Shown: positions 18,215 to 27,318, numbered from the stretch's first letter. The stretch: 64,000 nt of DNA from Verrucomicrobiota bacterium (GCA_003152315.1 PLZV01000030.1:62001-126000), one strand, 5' to 3'. Numbers and translations: made by a program. The notes: generated from the sequence alone by a model not told the origin.

Positions 18215-18459
18215 GGATACGCCGACGCGGCGAAGGCCAAGTCTTTGGATGGCCTTCCGAGTAGGAAACCACTCTCAGTAAATTCCCAGCGATGTGGCCG
18301 CGAGAAACCACGGCTCGCAGCGGCGACATCGGTACGCAGTTTGATCGCCAAAGGCAAAGCCAAAGTCTTTGGGTTTTGCAGCGAGGCACCGCACGGAGCG
18401 GTCCGAAGCGAAAAGGCCCAAAGTCTTTGGCTGCCCAAACGATTGGTTTTGGCGTGCGG
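18215..18459. repeat. Dispersed repeats R2 (partial) and R1 (copy c)
   Basis: 18215-18270 matches the tail of R2 (cggcgaaggccaagtctttg, ggccttccgagtaggaa). 18291-18459 is the longest R1 copy (gatgtggccgcgagaaacca, cgcagcggcgacatcgg, gccaaaggcaaagccaaagt, ttttggcgtgcgg). It ends right at the stop codon of the first transfer-operon gene on the other strand, so the repeat marks the border between cargo block and conjugation module. Confidence 0.7.
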
Positions 18460-18843
18460 TCAGACTTTTGCGGCCGGTGCTGACTGCCCTTGGCGCGGCG
18501 TGATGCTGCGCATCGTCCGGCTGGCGATGGAGACCATCACTTTCTCGCGTTGGTCTTCCGGCAGATGCTTCACCAGCGTCTCGTACGCCTGCTTCAGTTC
18601 GGGATTCTGGTCGAGCTTGCGCAAAATACCTGCCTTCATCTTTTCCAGGCGGTCGAGTTTGTTCACTTCGCTCAGAACGAGCGCGCGCTCCAACCGCTCG
18701 CGCGGCATCGACTGGATGTAGTCCCAGTGCTTCGGATTGTTCTTGATGTACTCGTCGATACGAGCGTTGACCTTCGGGTTGTCCCGGTATTGGCCGGGCT
18801 GTTCAACGGACTCATCTTGAGTCTTGGCTTTGCCTTTGAGCAT
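18460..18843 (-). CDS. Hypothetical transfer-operon protein, about 127 aa
   Basis: I place the start at the ATG at 18843, behind CCAGAGAGGAGAG; the frame opens at 18870. The product is helical, charged and Pro/Gly-rich at the ends, with RIDEYIKNNPKHWDYIQSM, ERLERALVLSEVNKLDRL and HLPEDQREKVMVSIASRT. It has no signal peptide or membrane segment and no domain that I can name. It is the last gene of the Trb-type operon, 39 bp after the lipoprotein gene, and so is probably co-transcribed with the secretion genes. Confidence 0.6.
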   Translation of the reverse strand: MLKGKAKTQDESVEQPGQYRDNPKVNARIDEYIKNNPKHWDYIQSMPRERLERALVLSEVNKLDRLEKMKAGILRKLDQNPELKQAYETLVKHLPEDQREKVMVSIASRTMRSITPRQGQSAPAAKV

Positions 18844-18882
18844 TTGCTCTCCTCTCTGGGGATTATTCATGTGGGTGAATGT

Positions 18883-19476
18883 TCACCAGTTTTGGTTTGG
18901 GGTTTCAGGTGCCCCGCTTTGTGTAGGGCTTTCCTTTTGCTGGTTGCGGATTTCCGCTTCCAACAAATCGAGACGCTGTTTGGTCAGGTCGATTTCCGTT
19001 TTGAGTTGCCGATTGTGTTCGGCGACCTGTTTGCTCGCGTCCAAAGCTGTTGAAATCTGCGTGAGCGTATTGTTCAGCCGCTTCCCCTGGTCGATGACCG
19101 TTTGAGTTGCGGCCTTCTGCCGGTTGACCTCGGCGATGACTTCCGCCGTGGTCGGCCCGTCTTTCCGTGCTGGATCGATGATCTGCACTGCCGGGCCTAA
19201 CGCGACCGTGGCCGGCTCGTTGGGGTGTAAGTTCCACTTGGCGGTGGTTTCCACACGGTACAGGACGTGCCGCTCGTGCATGACCAAAGCATTGTTTGGG
19301 TCAACATAGCGGCCAACGTTGTATGCCTTGATGTTTTCCGAGTAGCGCACCGACTCGATGTCGTCACCGGGCAGAGTCGTGCCGGGAACTGGGCGCGACA
19401 TGTTGAGCACGGCCAGTTTGCGGTTTGACGCGCAAGCCGTGAGGAATAGCAGAGGAATCAGGTAGATGGTTTTCAT
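18883..19476 (-). CDS. Coiled-coil lipoprotein of the transfer operon, 197 aa
   Basis: There is a lipobox at LLFLTAC (Cys near residue 15). Residues about 25-95 form a beta region with GDDIESVRYSENIKAYNVGR, VDPNNALVMHERHVLYRVET and a W-N-L-H-P-N motif. From residue 105 to 185 a long coiled coil runs (VIDQGKRLNNTLTQISTALD, QLKTEIDLTKQRLDLLEAEI). Its ATG overlaps the trbI stop. The position after trbI and the anchor suggest an outer-membrane or periplasmic accessory of the transfer apparatus. Confidence 0.65.
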   Translation of the reverse strand: MKTIYLIPLLFLTACASNRKLAVLNMSRPVPGTTLPGDDIESVRYSENIKAYNVGRYVDPNNALVMHERHVLYRVETTAKWNLHPNEPATVALGPAVQIIDPARKDGPTTAEVIAEVNRQKAATQTVIDQGKRLNNTLTQISTALDASKQVAEHNRQLKTEIDLTKQRLDLLEAEIRNQQKESPTQSGAPETPNQNW

Positions 19477-20516
19477 GGGCTGATGCGGTGTGAAAGACGA
19501 GGCATAATCGTCGGTGATGGATCATTGGTTTCGGTCGTCACGAGGCGACTACCGCCAAGGGCGGCATCGGACTTGTCGATGGTCTGCGTGACGTACAGAT
19601 AAAATTCTTTGCCGGCTGGAACGCGCACGTAGAATCCGTCCCGCTGAATCGTATCGAGAATCTGCTGTGCATAGGTGCCCAGGACATTCTGTGCCCCCTG
19701 CAACGGCGAATTCTGGAGGCTCGGCAACAGTTCTGTACCAACGACCGTCTGCCTCGTTTGAGACAGCGCTGAAGCCGCCCCACTCAGGAAGGTGGCGGCG
19801 AAAAGTTTGATCTCAGCCAGGTTGTCGGTCTTTAATACTTGGCCCCGCAAGCCGGCGCTGCCATCGGTGATGCCCCATCCTTCACCGTTGGGATCTTTCT
19901 CGCGGTCGAGAGCGACGCCATCCAAATGGAGTTCCTCGCCCGTTTGCCACACCAAAGTCCAGCCGCCGTTACTGGCGATACGTTCGCGTTTCCGGTCGGA
20001 CTGGGCTGTCCCGTGGACTTCTGTGCCAGCAGGAATGATGAGTCGGCCATCGTGGTAGATGTCATCGGTGACCAACGCGATAATCGGCGTTTGAATGGAA
20101 GAGGAGTCAACGGTCACGATGAGTTCGCAGGAAATCAGTCGTCCGTACGGCGCGTAGAATTTGCTCAATGGCTTGAGTTCCGGTTCGGTTGGGGCCGGTT
20201 CGGTGTAGAGACTGATTGGAGTGAAACTAAGGTCGTTGATCTGCTGCGGCTGCATGCCCGTTGATTGCGCTAACATTGCGGCGGAAGTGGTGCGAGGCGG
20301 TTTGAAGGGAACAATCTCGCGCTGGATCGTCTGAAGTACCTGGGATGTTCTATTTGTTTTCTCGGCTGACGTTAGTGTGGCAGCAGTCTTGGGCTTGCCC
20401 TTGTTGGGGTCGTAGAACCCTTTGATGAATACAATCGCGAAGATCAGCAGGACAACGAAGGACAGGAGTATGCCGGTCGGGCTGCGCAAAAATGTGATGG
20501 CATTGCGCGGGTTCAT
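19473..20516 (-). CDS. trbI: Type IV secretion protein TrbI/VirB10
   Basis: The product has a short cytoplasmic N-terminus, one transmembrane helix (residues 14-33), a Pro/Thr-rich linker and a C-terminal TrbI domain: ELIVTVDSSSIQTPIIALVT, GRLIIPAGTEVHGTAQSD, RIASNGGWTLVW, GLRGQVL and a final beta segment DGFYVRVPAGKEFYLYVTQT. VirB10 proteins bridge the inner and outer membranes and transmit ATP-driven changes to the channel. At 347 aa it is slightly short for the family, mainly in the linker. It overlaps trbG upstream and the lipoprotein downstream, each by 4 nt. Confidence 0.88.
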   Translation of the reverse strand: MNPRNAITFLRSPTGILLSFVVLLIFAIVFIKGFYDPNKGKPKTAATLTSAEKTNRTSQVLQTIQREIVPFKPPRTTSAAMLAQSTGMQPQQINDLSFTPISLYTEPAPTEPELKPLSKFYAPYGRLISCELIVTVDSSSIQTPIIALVTDDIYHDGRLIIPAGTEVHGTAQSDRKRERIASNGGWTLVWQTGEELHLDGVALDREKDPNGEGWGITDGSAGLRGQVLKTDNLAEIKLFAATFLSGAASALSQTRQTVVGTELLPSLQNSPLQGAQNVLGTYAQQILDTIQRDGFYVRVPAGKEFYLYVTQTIDKSDAALGGSRLVTTETNDPSPTIMPRLSHRISP

Positions 20517-21400
20517 TCTGACGGTTTCGATTCGGGTTGTACCGTTTGCAGCGGCACTGTGTTCGTCTCGACGCGGTCGAGAAGGACAGTGAAATCGTTC
20601 TTCAGGGACAGGTCATTGCGACCGCCGTTTGGTGTCCCGGTTACGGCGAAGTACGCGGGCGCTTGGCCCTTCGGCGGGATTATGCCGCTCGCGTCGCTGA
20701 TGGATTGCGGATACGTGCGTTCGCCGACGCGGAGCGAAAAGCCATCGGGTCTGTATTGAATCGATTGGTCAGTCTTGTTGCGCAGCAGAATCCGGAAAAT
20801 CAGCGTGTCCTCGGGGTTGAACCGGAAAACCTCGTCGAGTTGAACTTCGTAATCCCGGTAGTCCAAGACTCGCGGGTTCCTGCTGAAATTGACGTATTCG
20901 ACTTGGTCAACCGCATTGGCGTGGTATTCCTTGAGAAGAGGGTAGGCTTTGGCCTTGTCCAACAGCGCCAGTAGCCGGCTCGGTGTGACCCGGGCTGAGG
21001 CGGGGCGAATGTCGGCGTCGGTGTCGTACTGAAAGATCACCGAGTAGAACGGGGATGGACTCTCGACCAATTCGATCACGTAGGTCTTCTTGTTCCACCG
21101 GATGTTCATGTTGGTCATTGCCCTTTCGACCAACGCCCTCACTGACAGGAAATACGAACCCTTCGTGTGGGCGATTTGAAACAGTCCGGGGACTTTGGGG
21201 TCGCTCGTGACGTTCGCCGCATCAATCGCCGAGATCGGGCCGGGGAAGCTGATGGTTGTCACGCGGCTGCGGGATACCGGGATTGCGTACACGGTGTGTT
21301 CGTCCAAGCGGTATTCCGCGATGGAACTGGCATCCTTTGCAGAGCTTGACTGAAGGTACAGCAACAGCAGCAGGGCGATGTGTTTAAGGAGATGTTTCAT
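20513..21400 (-). CDS. trbG: Type IV secretion protein TrbG/VirB9
   Basis: The signal peptide (residues 1-21) is followed by RLDEHTVYAIPVSRSRVTTI, the N-terminal part of VirB9 with the usual two-strand start, then SVRALVERAMTNMNIRWN and the C-terminal domain VDQVEYVNFSRNPRVLDYRDYE. VirB9 forms part of the outer-membrane core complex with VirB10. At 295 aa the length fits. It overlaps the 3' end of trbF by 17 nt and trbI by 4 nt, in the fixed family order F-G-I. Confidence 0.8.
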   Translation of the reverse strand: MKHLLKHIALLLLLYLQSSSAKDASSIAEYRLDEHTVYAIPVSRSRVTTISFPGPISAIDAANVTSDPKVPGLFQIAHTKGSYFLSVRALVERAMTNMNIRWNKKTYVIELVESPSPFYSVIFQYDTDADIRPASARVTPSRLLALLDKAKAYPLLKEYHANAVDQVEYVNFSRNPRVLDYRDYEVQLDEVFRFNPEDTLIFRILLRNKTDQSIQYRPDGFSLRVGERTYPQSISDASGIIPPKGQAPAYFAVTGTPNGGRNDLSLKNDFTVLLDRVETNTVPLQTVQPESKPSE

Positions 21401-22052
21401 ATTTGAAATCGTACACGGCAGTTGGGAATCGTCCGTTCTGGACCATGTTAGGGTTACGCTGGAACTTGAAGGCGAGCGTGAATGGGACAGCTTCAGCGAA
21501 GGCCCTGTCTTGGAAGATCCCGGTGCGAACGAGTTGCCCGGTCACTTGGGTCAGGACGAAGTTTTCGCGGGTCTGAAGGATTGTGATCTTGGCAATCTCA
21601 GCCTTCTGATGCAATTGCTTCGCGGCGAACTCCGGCTCTTCCAAAGTCCGTAAGGTCTGAGCCTTGACCAGGGCGTTCTTCAAGAACATCTGCTTCAGCA
21701 GATCATCGTGGTCAAAGCCTTTGGGATTGCGTTCCAGAAAGGCGATGGTAGCCAGCGTACTTTGCTCGGCGTGGAGGTCTTTGGCCTCCTCGAATTTTAG
21801 CAGCGGCGCGACGTGGAATGTGCCGGATGGATCAAGAATGACCACGCGCTCGCGTTGCTTGAACGACTGCACCAGAAAGAAGCGATCAACAGCCGCTCCC
21901 ACAAGAATCAGTCCGGCTACGATGAACCAAAACCACGCGAGCCGGTCCCGGTCGACAAAGATGCGCGTCGGGTCGAATTTCTTGCGGGAGAGATTGGGGC
22001 GCTCGGTTTTCGGCACCGGAGTTTCTCGGAGCGTTGTCTCAATTGTGTTCAT
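21384..22052 (-). CDS. trbF: Type IV secretion protein TrbF/VirB8-like
   Basis: There is a cytoplasmic N-terminus of about 40 residues, one transmembrane helix (AWFWFIVAGLILVGAAV), then a periplasmic domain of about 150 residues. That layout and size fit VirB8/TrbF, which bind several channel components. Sequence motifs are weak, so the call rests mainly on topology and on the position between trbL and trbG. The ATG overlaps the trbL stop (ATGA). Confidence 0.7.
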   Translation of the reverse strand: MNTIETTLRETPVPKTERPNLSRKKFDPTRIFVDRDRLAWFWFIVAGLILVGAAVDRFFLVQSFKQRERVVILDPSGTFHVAPLLKFEEAKDLHAEQSTLATIAFLERNPKGFDHDDLLKQMFLKNALVKAQTLRTLEEPEFAAKQLHQKAEIAKITILQTRENFVLTQVTGQLVRTGIFQDRAFAEAVPFTLAFKFQRNPNMVQNGRFPTAVYDFKYETSP

Positions 22053-23194
22053 GTTGATGGGGAATGTGGGTTCTTGGTCTTGCGGAGCAACGCTTGCACG
22101 GCGTTGTCTCCGCTCACGTCCATCGCGGTGGGCGTGGGTGCGGACGTATTCGTGTCGTTACTTTCACGCTTCCTCGTGCTCGCACTTGTGGAGCGCATCT
22201 GCCCCAAAGCCGTGATCATCGAGCCGGTCGGCGAATAGGTGCTGCCGCTGAGTGATGAACCAACCAGCGTGGCCCCGGCCGCCGTGAGACCGCCGGCGGT
22301 CGCCATCGCCGCTCCGGCAACCCCGCCGCCTGCTCCGAACGTGCCGGCGGCAATGAATCCGCCTGCGGCGGCAGTGGTCGCGGCGGTGGCCACGCCGCTC
22401 ATCAGGGCTGCGCCAGCTTGTATGCCGTGGGTGATGACTCGTTGAATGATGATGGGCGCCGCGATGGTGCTGAAGATCAGCCACACGCCGAGCGCAGCGA
22501 CGCCGATGAAATTCTGAAACGCATACCCGGCCGCCCCGCCGAGTGACTGATTCCAAAGAAAACTCTGGTCGGTCATGAAAGTGATCAATCCTCCCGTGAC
22601 CAGCGATGCTGCGCCCCAGCCGAGCGGCCAGAGCATGACGCCAACGAGCGCGAGCAGGTAGTTCGCACCGGTTTGGTTCAGGGCGCGGATCGCCAGAAAG
22701 CCTATGAAGATGGGCGAGAGGGCATAGCCCATGTAGAGGATGAACTTCTGGATCAAGTACGCATAAAAAACGATAATGCTGGCCAGCAGGCCAAAGATCC
22801 ACAGCAAACCTGAGATGAGCGCCTCAAAGATGGACGTGCTCACGTTAAACAGCTTTTCCCACCAACTGTTTTGAGACGTGGTGGATTGCTGGGCCTGCAA
22901 CGCTTGGTTGTACTGCTGGTACACGTTGCTGGGATCGGCGTGAAGAACATTTGTGACCGTGCTGTCAGTAATGGTGGCAATCTGATTACCCCAATTCACC
23001 AGCTGCGTGAGGACGATGATGTAAACGATGGTCCGGCCCAGCGCTCGCAGGACGGCCCCGGCGCTGCGGCGACCCGCTATCGTGGACAACACCATACCGG
23101 TGACGAGAAGAAGATACGCCACCGGCATCAGGACCGACTTCAAGGCGGCGCAACTCGCTGCAAAATTCGGAAACAGAGTGTCGAAGTTGTTCAT
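22049..23194 (-). CDS. trbL: Type IV secretion protein TrbL/VirB6
   Basis: The protein is polytopic, with about six hydrophobic segments between residues 15 and 270 (for example VAYLLLVTGMVLSTIAG, IFGLLASIIVFYAYLI, LLALVGVMLWPLGWGAASLV). A Gly/Ala-rich stretch follows (near 265-310), then a hydrophilic Ser/Thr-rich tail. The layout is typical of TrbL/VirB6, the inner-membrane channel component. It follows the small gene at 23205-23369 after 10 nt and overlaps trbF. Confidence 0.85.
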   Translation of the reverse strand: MNNFDTLFPNFAASCAALKSVLMPVAYLLLVTGMVLSTIAGRRSAGAVLRALGRTIVYIIVLTQLVNWGNQIATITDSTVTNVLHADPSNVYQQYNQALQAQQSTTSQNSWWEKLFNVSTSIFEALISGLLWIFGLLASIIVFYAYLIQKFILYMGYALSPIFIGFLAIRALNQTGANYLLALVGVMLWPLGWGAASLVTGGLITFMTDQSFLWNQSLGGAAGYAFQNFIGVAALGVWLIFSTIAAPIIIQRVITHGIQAGAALMSGVATAATTAAAGGFIAAGTFGAGGGVAGAAMATAGGLTAAGATLVGSSLSGSTYSPTGSMITALGQMRSTSASTRKRESNDTNTSAPTPTAMDVSGDNAVQALLRKTKNPHSPST

Positions 23195-23204
23195 GGAACT
23201 ACCG

Positions 23205-23369
23205 CTATGGGAAATGCGGCGGCGCTGTGTCGAGATTCAGTGTCTTGTTGGTAGGCGTTGCCGGCGGCGATGGTCGCCTTTGATTTCCCTTGCGCGCAGA
23301 GAGCACAGCGACCATCACCGTGAGAATTACGAAGGCGACAACGAAAGCGACCATCAGTTTCCTGGTCAT
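23205..23369 (-). CDS. Small membrane protein in trbK position, 54 aa
   Basis: This open frame is easily missed because of its size. An ATG overlaps the trbJ stop (ATGA), and the product is one hydrophobic helix (KLMVAFVVAFVILTVMVAVL) followed by a short basic, Pro/Thr-rich tail. In RP4 the gene between trbJ and trbL is trbK, the entry-exclusion lipoprotein. This protein has the same place and size class but no lipobox cysteine, so I assign only positional equivalence. The coupling and hydrophobic helix argue that it is real. Confidence 0.6.
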   Translation of the reverse strand: MTRKLMVAFVVAFVILTVMVAVLSARKGNQRRPSPPATPTNKTLNLDTAPPHFP

Positions 23370-24175
23370 TGATTGGTCTCCGGAAACAGTGCCGGTTCGG
23401 AACTGAGTTTGACCGTGTTGTTGTACTTCTGGATGCCCTCAGAAAACTCGGCCTTTTGCTCTTCGACTCGCGCCTGTTGCTGCTTGGCTTGGTCGTTCTG
23501 GTTCTCCGCGTTCTGGACGATGCTTACGCTGGCGGCATGGTCGAGTTCCTTGTCCGTGGCGGAGAGTTCAGCATTCAGTCCAATCAAGACGCCCGTGAGC
23601 TTTTGCACTTCCGATGCAGTGGTGGCCACCCGGAGTTGTTCGGTGGTGGTGGCAATGTCTTGACGGAGCGAGTCGCGGCGGGAAACCACGTCAGCATACA
23701 CGCTGGTGAAGTTCTTGGTCGTCTCGTTAACGGCAGCGAATTGACGGTAGAGGTTGGCGGCTCTCGACACCGAATTGCCGTCGGGCGTCGTAAAGGTTTC
23801 GCCAATGTTGTGATAAAGGCCATTTGCATCGTATTTCAGGGCGTCGATTCCCTGAGCGACATTTTCGAGCTGGCCAATCGCCTGACCGACTCCCGTGTCT
23901 TGCAGGTCGGTGATCAACCCCGTAAGGCCGGCGAGGTTCAGGATTTGGGACGGATTGCCAAAGACCTTGTTGTACTGTTGAAGCTGCTGCAACTGCGATG
24001 TCAGCGTGCTGATCTGCTGAACCTGGTTGTCGATCATTTGCACGTACTTGGCAATGTTCTGGGCTTCATCAATGATGGTCTGCGTGTGCAACGCCGGGTC
24101 GTACACGACGTACTGCGCCCGGCTGGATGCGGTGCACAGCAAGATTGCGGCGATAACGATGAGCATACGGTTCAT
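23366..24175 (-). CDS. trbJ: Type IV secretion protein TrbJ/VirB5
   Basis: The signal peptide (residues 1-20, cleavage near SRA) is followed by the TrbJ start pattern QYVVYDPALHTQTIIDEAQN and a long helical, Gln-rich region (MIDNQVQQISTLTSQLQQLQQYNKVF). Later segments are coiled coil up to residue 255. VirB5/TrbJ are minor pilus-tip components that help contact the recipient. At 269 aa the length is usual. It begins 3 nt after the stop of the lipoprotein gene. Confidence 0.82.
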   Translation of the reverse strand: MNRMLIVIAAILLCTASSRAQYVVYDPALHTQTIIDEAQNIAKYVQMIDNQVQQISTLTSQLQQLQQYNKVFGNPSQILNLAGLTGLITDLQDTGVGQAIGQLENVAQGIDALKYDANGLYHNIGETFTTPDGNSVSRAANLYRQFAAVNETTKNFTSVYADVVSRRDSLRQDIATTTEQLRVATTASEVQKLTGVLIGLNAELSATDKELDHAASVSIVQNAENQNDQAKQQQARVEEQKAEFSEGIQKYNNTVKLSSEPALFPETNQ

Positions 24176-24178
24176 GGC

Positions 24179-24592
24179 TTATTCCTCGATTCGTAACAGT
24201 TTGGTTGTTGGGTTTAGGATCGTCCCATCGATTGTCTGTTCGGGGACCGGGATCTCGTAGTAGCGGACGTTCTCTTGGTTCTGTTCGGCTTTCTCCTTTT
24301 GTTGGTTGACCAGTATCCAGTACTGCCGTTTCACGGCGTCACTGCGCCCTTTCTCGTAGCCGGTGGTGTATGCGTTTCCGGCCTGCTTCTGGCTGGCGTA
24401 GTGCAGCCCTTCACTGACGAGGACGCCGCCGGCAGCACCGGCTGCGGTGATGGCTAGGTTGCCGTGGGAAAATTCACTCCCGAGCGCTGCGCCACCGGCA
24501 CCCATCGCGAGATCGCTGATGGGTCGTGTCGCGGCACAGCCGGTCATAAGGAGTGGAACACATGCGAGGGCGATGAGATGGAAAGATTTCAT
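24179..24592 (-). CDS. Transfer-operon lipoprotein with glycine-zipper segment, 137 aa
   Basis: The lipobox is LLMTGC (Cys near residue 19). A glycine-rich hydrophobic stretch follows (LAMGAGGAALGSEFSHG, AAGAAGGVLVSEGLHYASQK), then a charged helical half with YEKGRSDAVKRQYW, where a Trp-Gln region is conserved in similar conjugation lipoproteins as I recall them. It sits between trbE and trbJ, where TrbH-like or VirB7-like lipoproteins can occur; I cannot assign it to either. It overlaps the trbE stop by 4 nt. Confidence 0.62.
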   Translation of the reverse strand: MKSFHLIALACVPLLMTGCAATRPISDLAMGAGGAALGSEFSHGNLAITAAGAAGGVLVSEGLHYASQKQAGNAYTTGYEKGRSDAVKRQYWILVNQQKEKAEQNQENVRYYEIPVPEQTIDGTILNPTTKLLRIEE

Positions 24593-27318
24593 GCGGGTTC
24601 GGCTACGGGGGTTGGGTTGGCGTGGCGGATGATGCCGTCAATGATGTTGGCGCTGCCGCGCAATTCTTTGGCGCGCTTTTCAAAGTGTTCGCCACTGGAA
24701 CTGCTGCAATACAGCATCTCGGGTGAAGTGACGTTGTGAACTGTTCCGCAAATCGGTCGGAGTGAGTCGATTTGCAGATAGGTGAACGCGGAATACTTCT
24801 GTCCGACCTGATGGTCAGGGAGCGGATAGTTCATGAGGGTGTGCTTGGCGATCTCGGGGATGGCGATGTCCTGCGCGATGTCGTCGATGTCAGCCCGGTC
24901 GTTTTGCCGCATCAGAAAGAATTGCCGGCTATTGCCAAACACCGCCGACCGGATGCGACTCTGCTTGAACCGTGCGTACTGCTGCACGATCGAGATATTC
25001 CAGCAATTGAACTTGCGAAGCTGCGCATAGCTCTCCTTGACGATCTCCTCCCCGCCGGGGATGTCGAGGAAGCGGGCGACTTCCTCGTATACGTTCCGTT
25101 TCCGCAACGCACGGGGCAACGTGATAATGTGTTTGCGGGCATCGTTGGTGATGAGGAAGCCGGCAGCGGCGCGCAATTCCTTCGCCGAGTCCGGGATGTA
25201 ACCCAACTCGAAGTGGGCAATCTTGCCGGTCAGAGACAAGTTGGTGACGCCATCGAAGAGTGCACCGTAGTTGCCGTCGCGACACCACGGCAGAAGCAGG
25301 GTAGCAATCTCGTGGATTTGATCGCGCTCGGCCCCGGACGCGTCGAGGAACATCAATTCCTGCAACATCCGGTGCGTTGGAAAGTCTTCCGGCCTAAAAT
25401 AGGCGAACGTGAGATTGCGCACCTCTTTGCTCGTGTTGGGGTCTTTGAGAAACTTGAGAACCTCGCCCTCGTTGAACTGGTCGAGGTACGCGCGGGCTTC
25501 GTCCTCGTGCTTCGCTCCCCAGTCGCGCAAGTCCGCGAACGCTTCCAGCGTTGTTGCGCCGGGCGGCATCTTGTCATGCCGGTAGTGGCTCAAGGCGTAG
25601 GCATGCCGGGCGATGGCAAGCAGTTGCTCGGAACCTTTGCGCGACCAGTCCTGGAAAACATCCTCGTACAGCAGATTGATGTACTTGGCGATTTGCGCCT
25701 GCCGGAGCATCTGTTTGTCTTCGTGCTGACTGAGGCCAACCATGCGTGCGACCAGCGCGGTCGCCGACGCGAGATGATCGGGTGTCAGCGGGAGACCTTT
25801 CGTGTCGAGGTAATTGATTGTGATGTCGCCATCCGGCTGGATGATGATGGGCTTGGCGTCGGGATCGACCGTCTGAACGTAGATGCCGTAGGACAGCCCT
25901 TCCTCGATGATGACCGTGTATGCGAAGTAGCCTTCGGTTTGTGTCAGCAGATCGCAGACGGTGACGGATTTCCCAGCGCCGCTCATGCCCAGCAACACGG
26001 CGTGCTGCGGCGAGACGTTCGACGCCTGCCCTGCGAACGTCTTGATGCCGACCAGATTGCTCGCCGAGCCTTCGTAGATCGCCTCGGCGGTATCCAAGTG
26101 ACCGGTGAAGGTGGCACAAAATGGGAGCATGTCCGCGATGTAACGGCTTTCGCCGTAAAGTTTGCGGTGTTCGTAGTGTCCCCAGGTCCACCCCGGCCAT
26201 GTCTCGTAGAACAGCAGGCGCGATGTGCTTGGCAGCGCACTCTCGACATACTGCGCGCTGTTCATGCTGTTGATGGCGTTTTTGATGGCGCTGGTCTTGA
26301 CGGACAGCCCGTCCTTGGTCTTGTCCCAGGTGCGCACGATGAATTGCGCATGAAACGGCAGTGTGTCGCCTCGGGCGAGCGCGGCGATTTTCCGCTGCTT
26401 CTTTTCCAGCACGGTCAGGAGTGACACTTTCTTTTCGCTCGCGTAGTCGCCGGCGATTCGGTCGTGCTCCTTTTCTTCCTTGAGGATTTCCTGGCGAACG
26501 GGCAGCGGATCAACGTTGACCGTGATCGTGTAGTCGAGGAGCCGGAGATTGGTCAACCGGTGGACCAGACCGGGATGGGTCATTTTTGGCCAGCGCGTGA
26601 GGGCGATAATGGAGTGGTAGTAGCCGTCCATCCAAAAACCGTAGTCAGGTTGGCCGTTGGCTTCACAGTGCCAGCAATTCTCCTGGATGGACAACTCCGG
26701 GTCGAATGCGTCGAAAATGTCGTAATCGAATCGCTCGGCCAGAGACGGATTCAGGAACATCTTGTAGTGCCGGTAGTGGTCGGCATCGGTCATCGGGATG
26801 ATGCGTGCGCCCTGGCCAGCGAAGATGTTGGCCAGCATTTCGTGGACTTGGACGAATTCAGCTTGCATCTGCTCAAGCGTCATCTCGTAGAACGCCGCCA
26901 GCGCCTTGGCGGTGCTGGTGGCCTTCGGCGAGGTGTCTATCTTGCGCGAGATGTAGAGGACGAGACGCTGACGGCGGAGATTGCGGTCCGCCATGGCCTG
27001 CCAGTAGCGCATGAACCGCTCGTTCCGGCAGCGTTTCGTCCAGACGTTCTGCATTTTCTCGGTTTCCTGCTGATAGCGAAGCAGCGGTGCGCGGTAGTCC
27101 GAGTCGCAGTAGAACTGCACTTGTAGACGGCGCGCGTCACTGAGCGATGCCAGCAAGAGACTGATTTGATCTTGGAACTCGTTTAGGTCGGAGACTTGCG
27201 CGTTGTCGAGGTCGGGGGGCTCGAAGATAAAGCCCTTTGATACGAAACAGCCCTGACGCAGGCCATTGAAGACGATGAGGTCTCGGACGAAATAGCCGTT
27301 TGGAGCGTCATCGAACAT
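24589..27318 (-). CDS. trbE: Type IV secretion ATPase TrbE/VirB4
   Basis: The frame runs from 27438, but the ATG at 27318 overlaps the trbD 3' end by only 11 nt and gives the family-like N-terminus MFDDAPNGYFVRDLIVFNG. The result is about 909 aa. Walker A is GMSGAGKSVT near residue 449. Later motifs include GLSQHEDKQMLRQAQIAKYI and ATLLLPWCRDGNYGALFDGV, which in VirB4 proteins precedes the Walker B region (IAHFELGYI). A C-terminal VQQYARFKQ/VFGNSRQFFLMRQND region also fits. VirB4 energises pilus assembly and substrate transfer at the inner membrane. Confidence 0.88.
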   Translation of the reverse strand: MFDDAPNGYFVRDLIVFNGLRQGCFVSKGFIFEPPDLDNAQVSDLNEFQDQISLLLASLSDARRLQVQFYCDSDYRAPLLRYQQETEKMQNVWTKRCRNERFMRYWQAMADRNLRRQRLVLYISRKIDTSPKATSTAKALAAFYEMTLEQMQAEFVQVHEMLANIFAGQGARIIPMTDADHYRHYKMFLNPSLAERFDYDIFDAFDPELSIQENCWHCEANGQPDYGFWMDGYYHSIIALTRWPKMTHPGLVHRLTNLRLLDYTITVNVDPLPVRQEILKEEKEHDRIAGDYASEKKVSLLTVLEKKQRKIAALARGDTLPFHAQFIVRTWDKTKDGLSVKTSAIKNAINSMNSAQYVESALPSTSRLLFYETWPGWTWGHYEHRKLYGESRYIADMLPFCATFTGHLDTAEAIYEGSASNLVGIKTFAGQASNVSPQHAVLLGMSGAGKSVTVCDLLTQTEGYFAYTVIIEEGLSYGIYVQTVDPDAKPIIIQPDGDITINYLDTKGLPLTPDHLASATALVARMVGLSQHEDKQMLRQAQIAKYINLLYEDVFQDWSRKGSEQLLAIARHAYALSHYRHDKMPPGATTLEAFADLRDWGAKHEDEARAYLDQFNEGEVLKFLKDPNTSKEVRNLTFAYFRPEDFPTHRMLQELMFLDASGAERDQIHEIATLLLPWCRDGNYGALFDGVTNLSLTGKIAHFELGYIPDSAKELRAAAGFLITNDARKHIITLPRALRKRNVYEEVARFLDIPGGEEIVKESYAQLRKFNCWNISIVQQYARFKQSRIRSAVFGNSRQFFLMRQNDRADIDDIAQDIAIPEIAKHTLMNYPLPDHQVGQKYSAFTYLQIDSLRPICGTVHNVTSPEMLYCSSSSGEHFEKRAKELRGSANIIDGIIRHANPTPVAEPA

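Noticed and set aside
24772-26424. Plus-strand open frame of 550 codons
   Set aside because: It is the antisense of trbE/virB4 in a high-GC gene, without any domain of its own.
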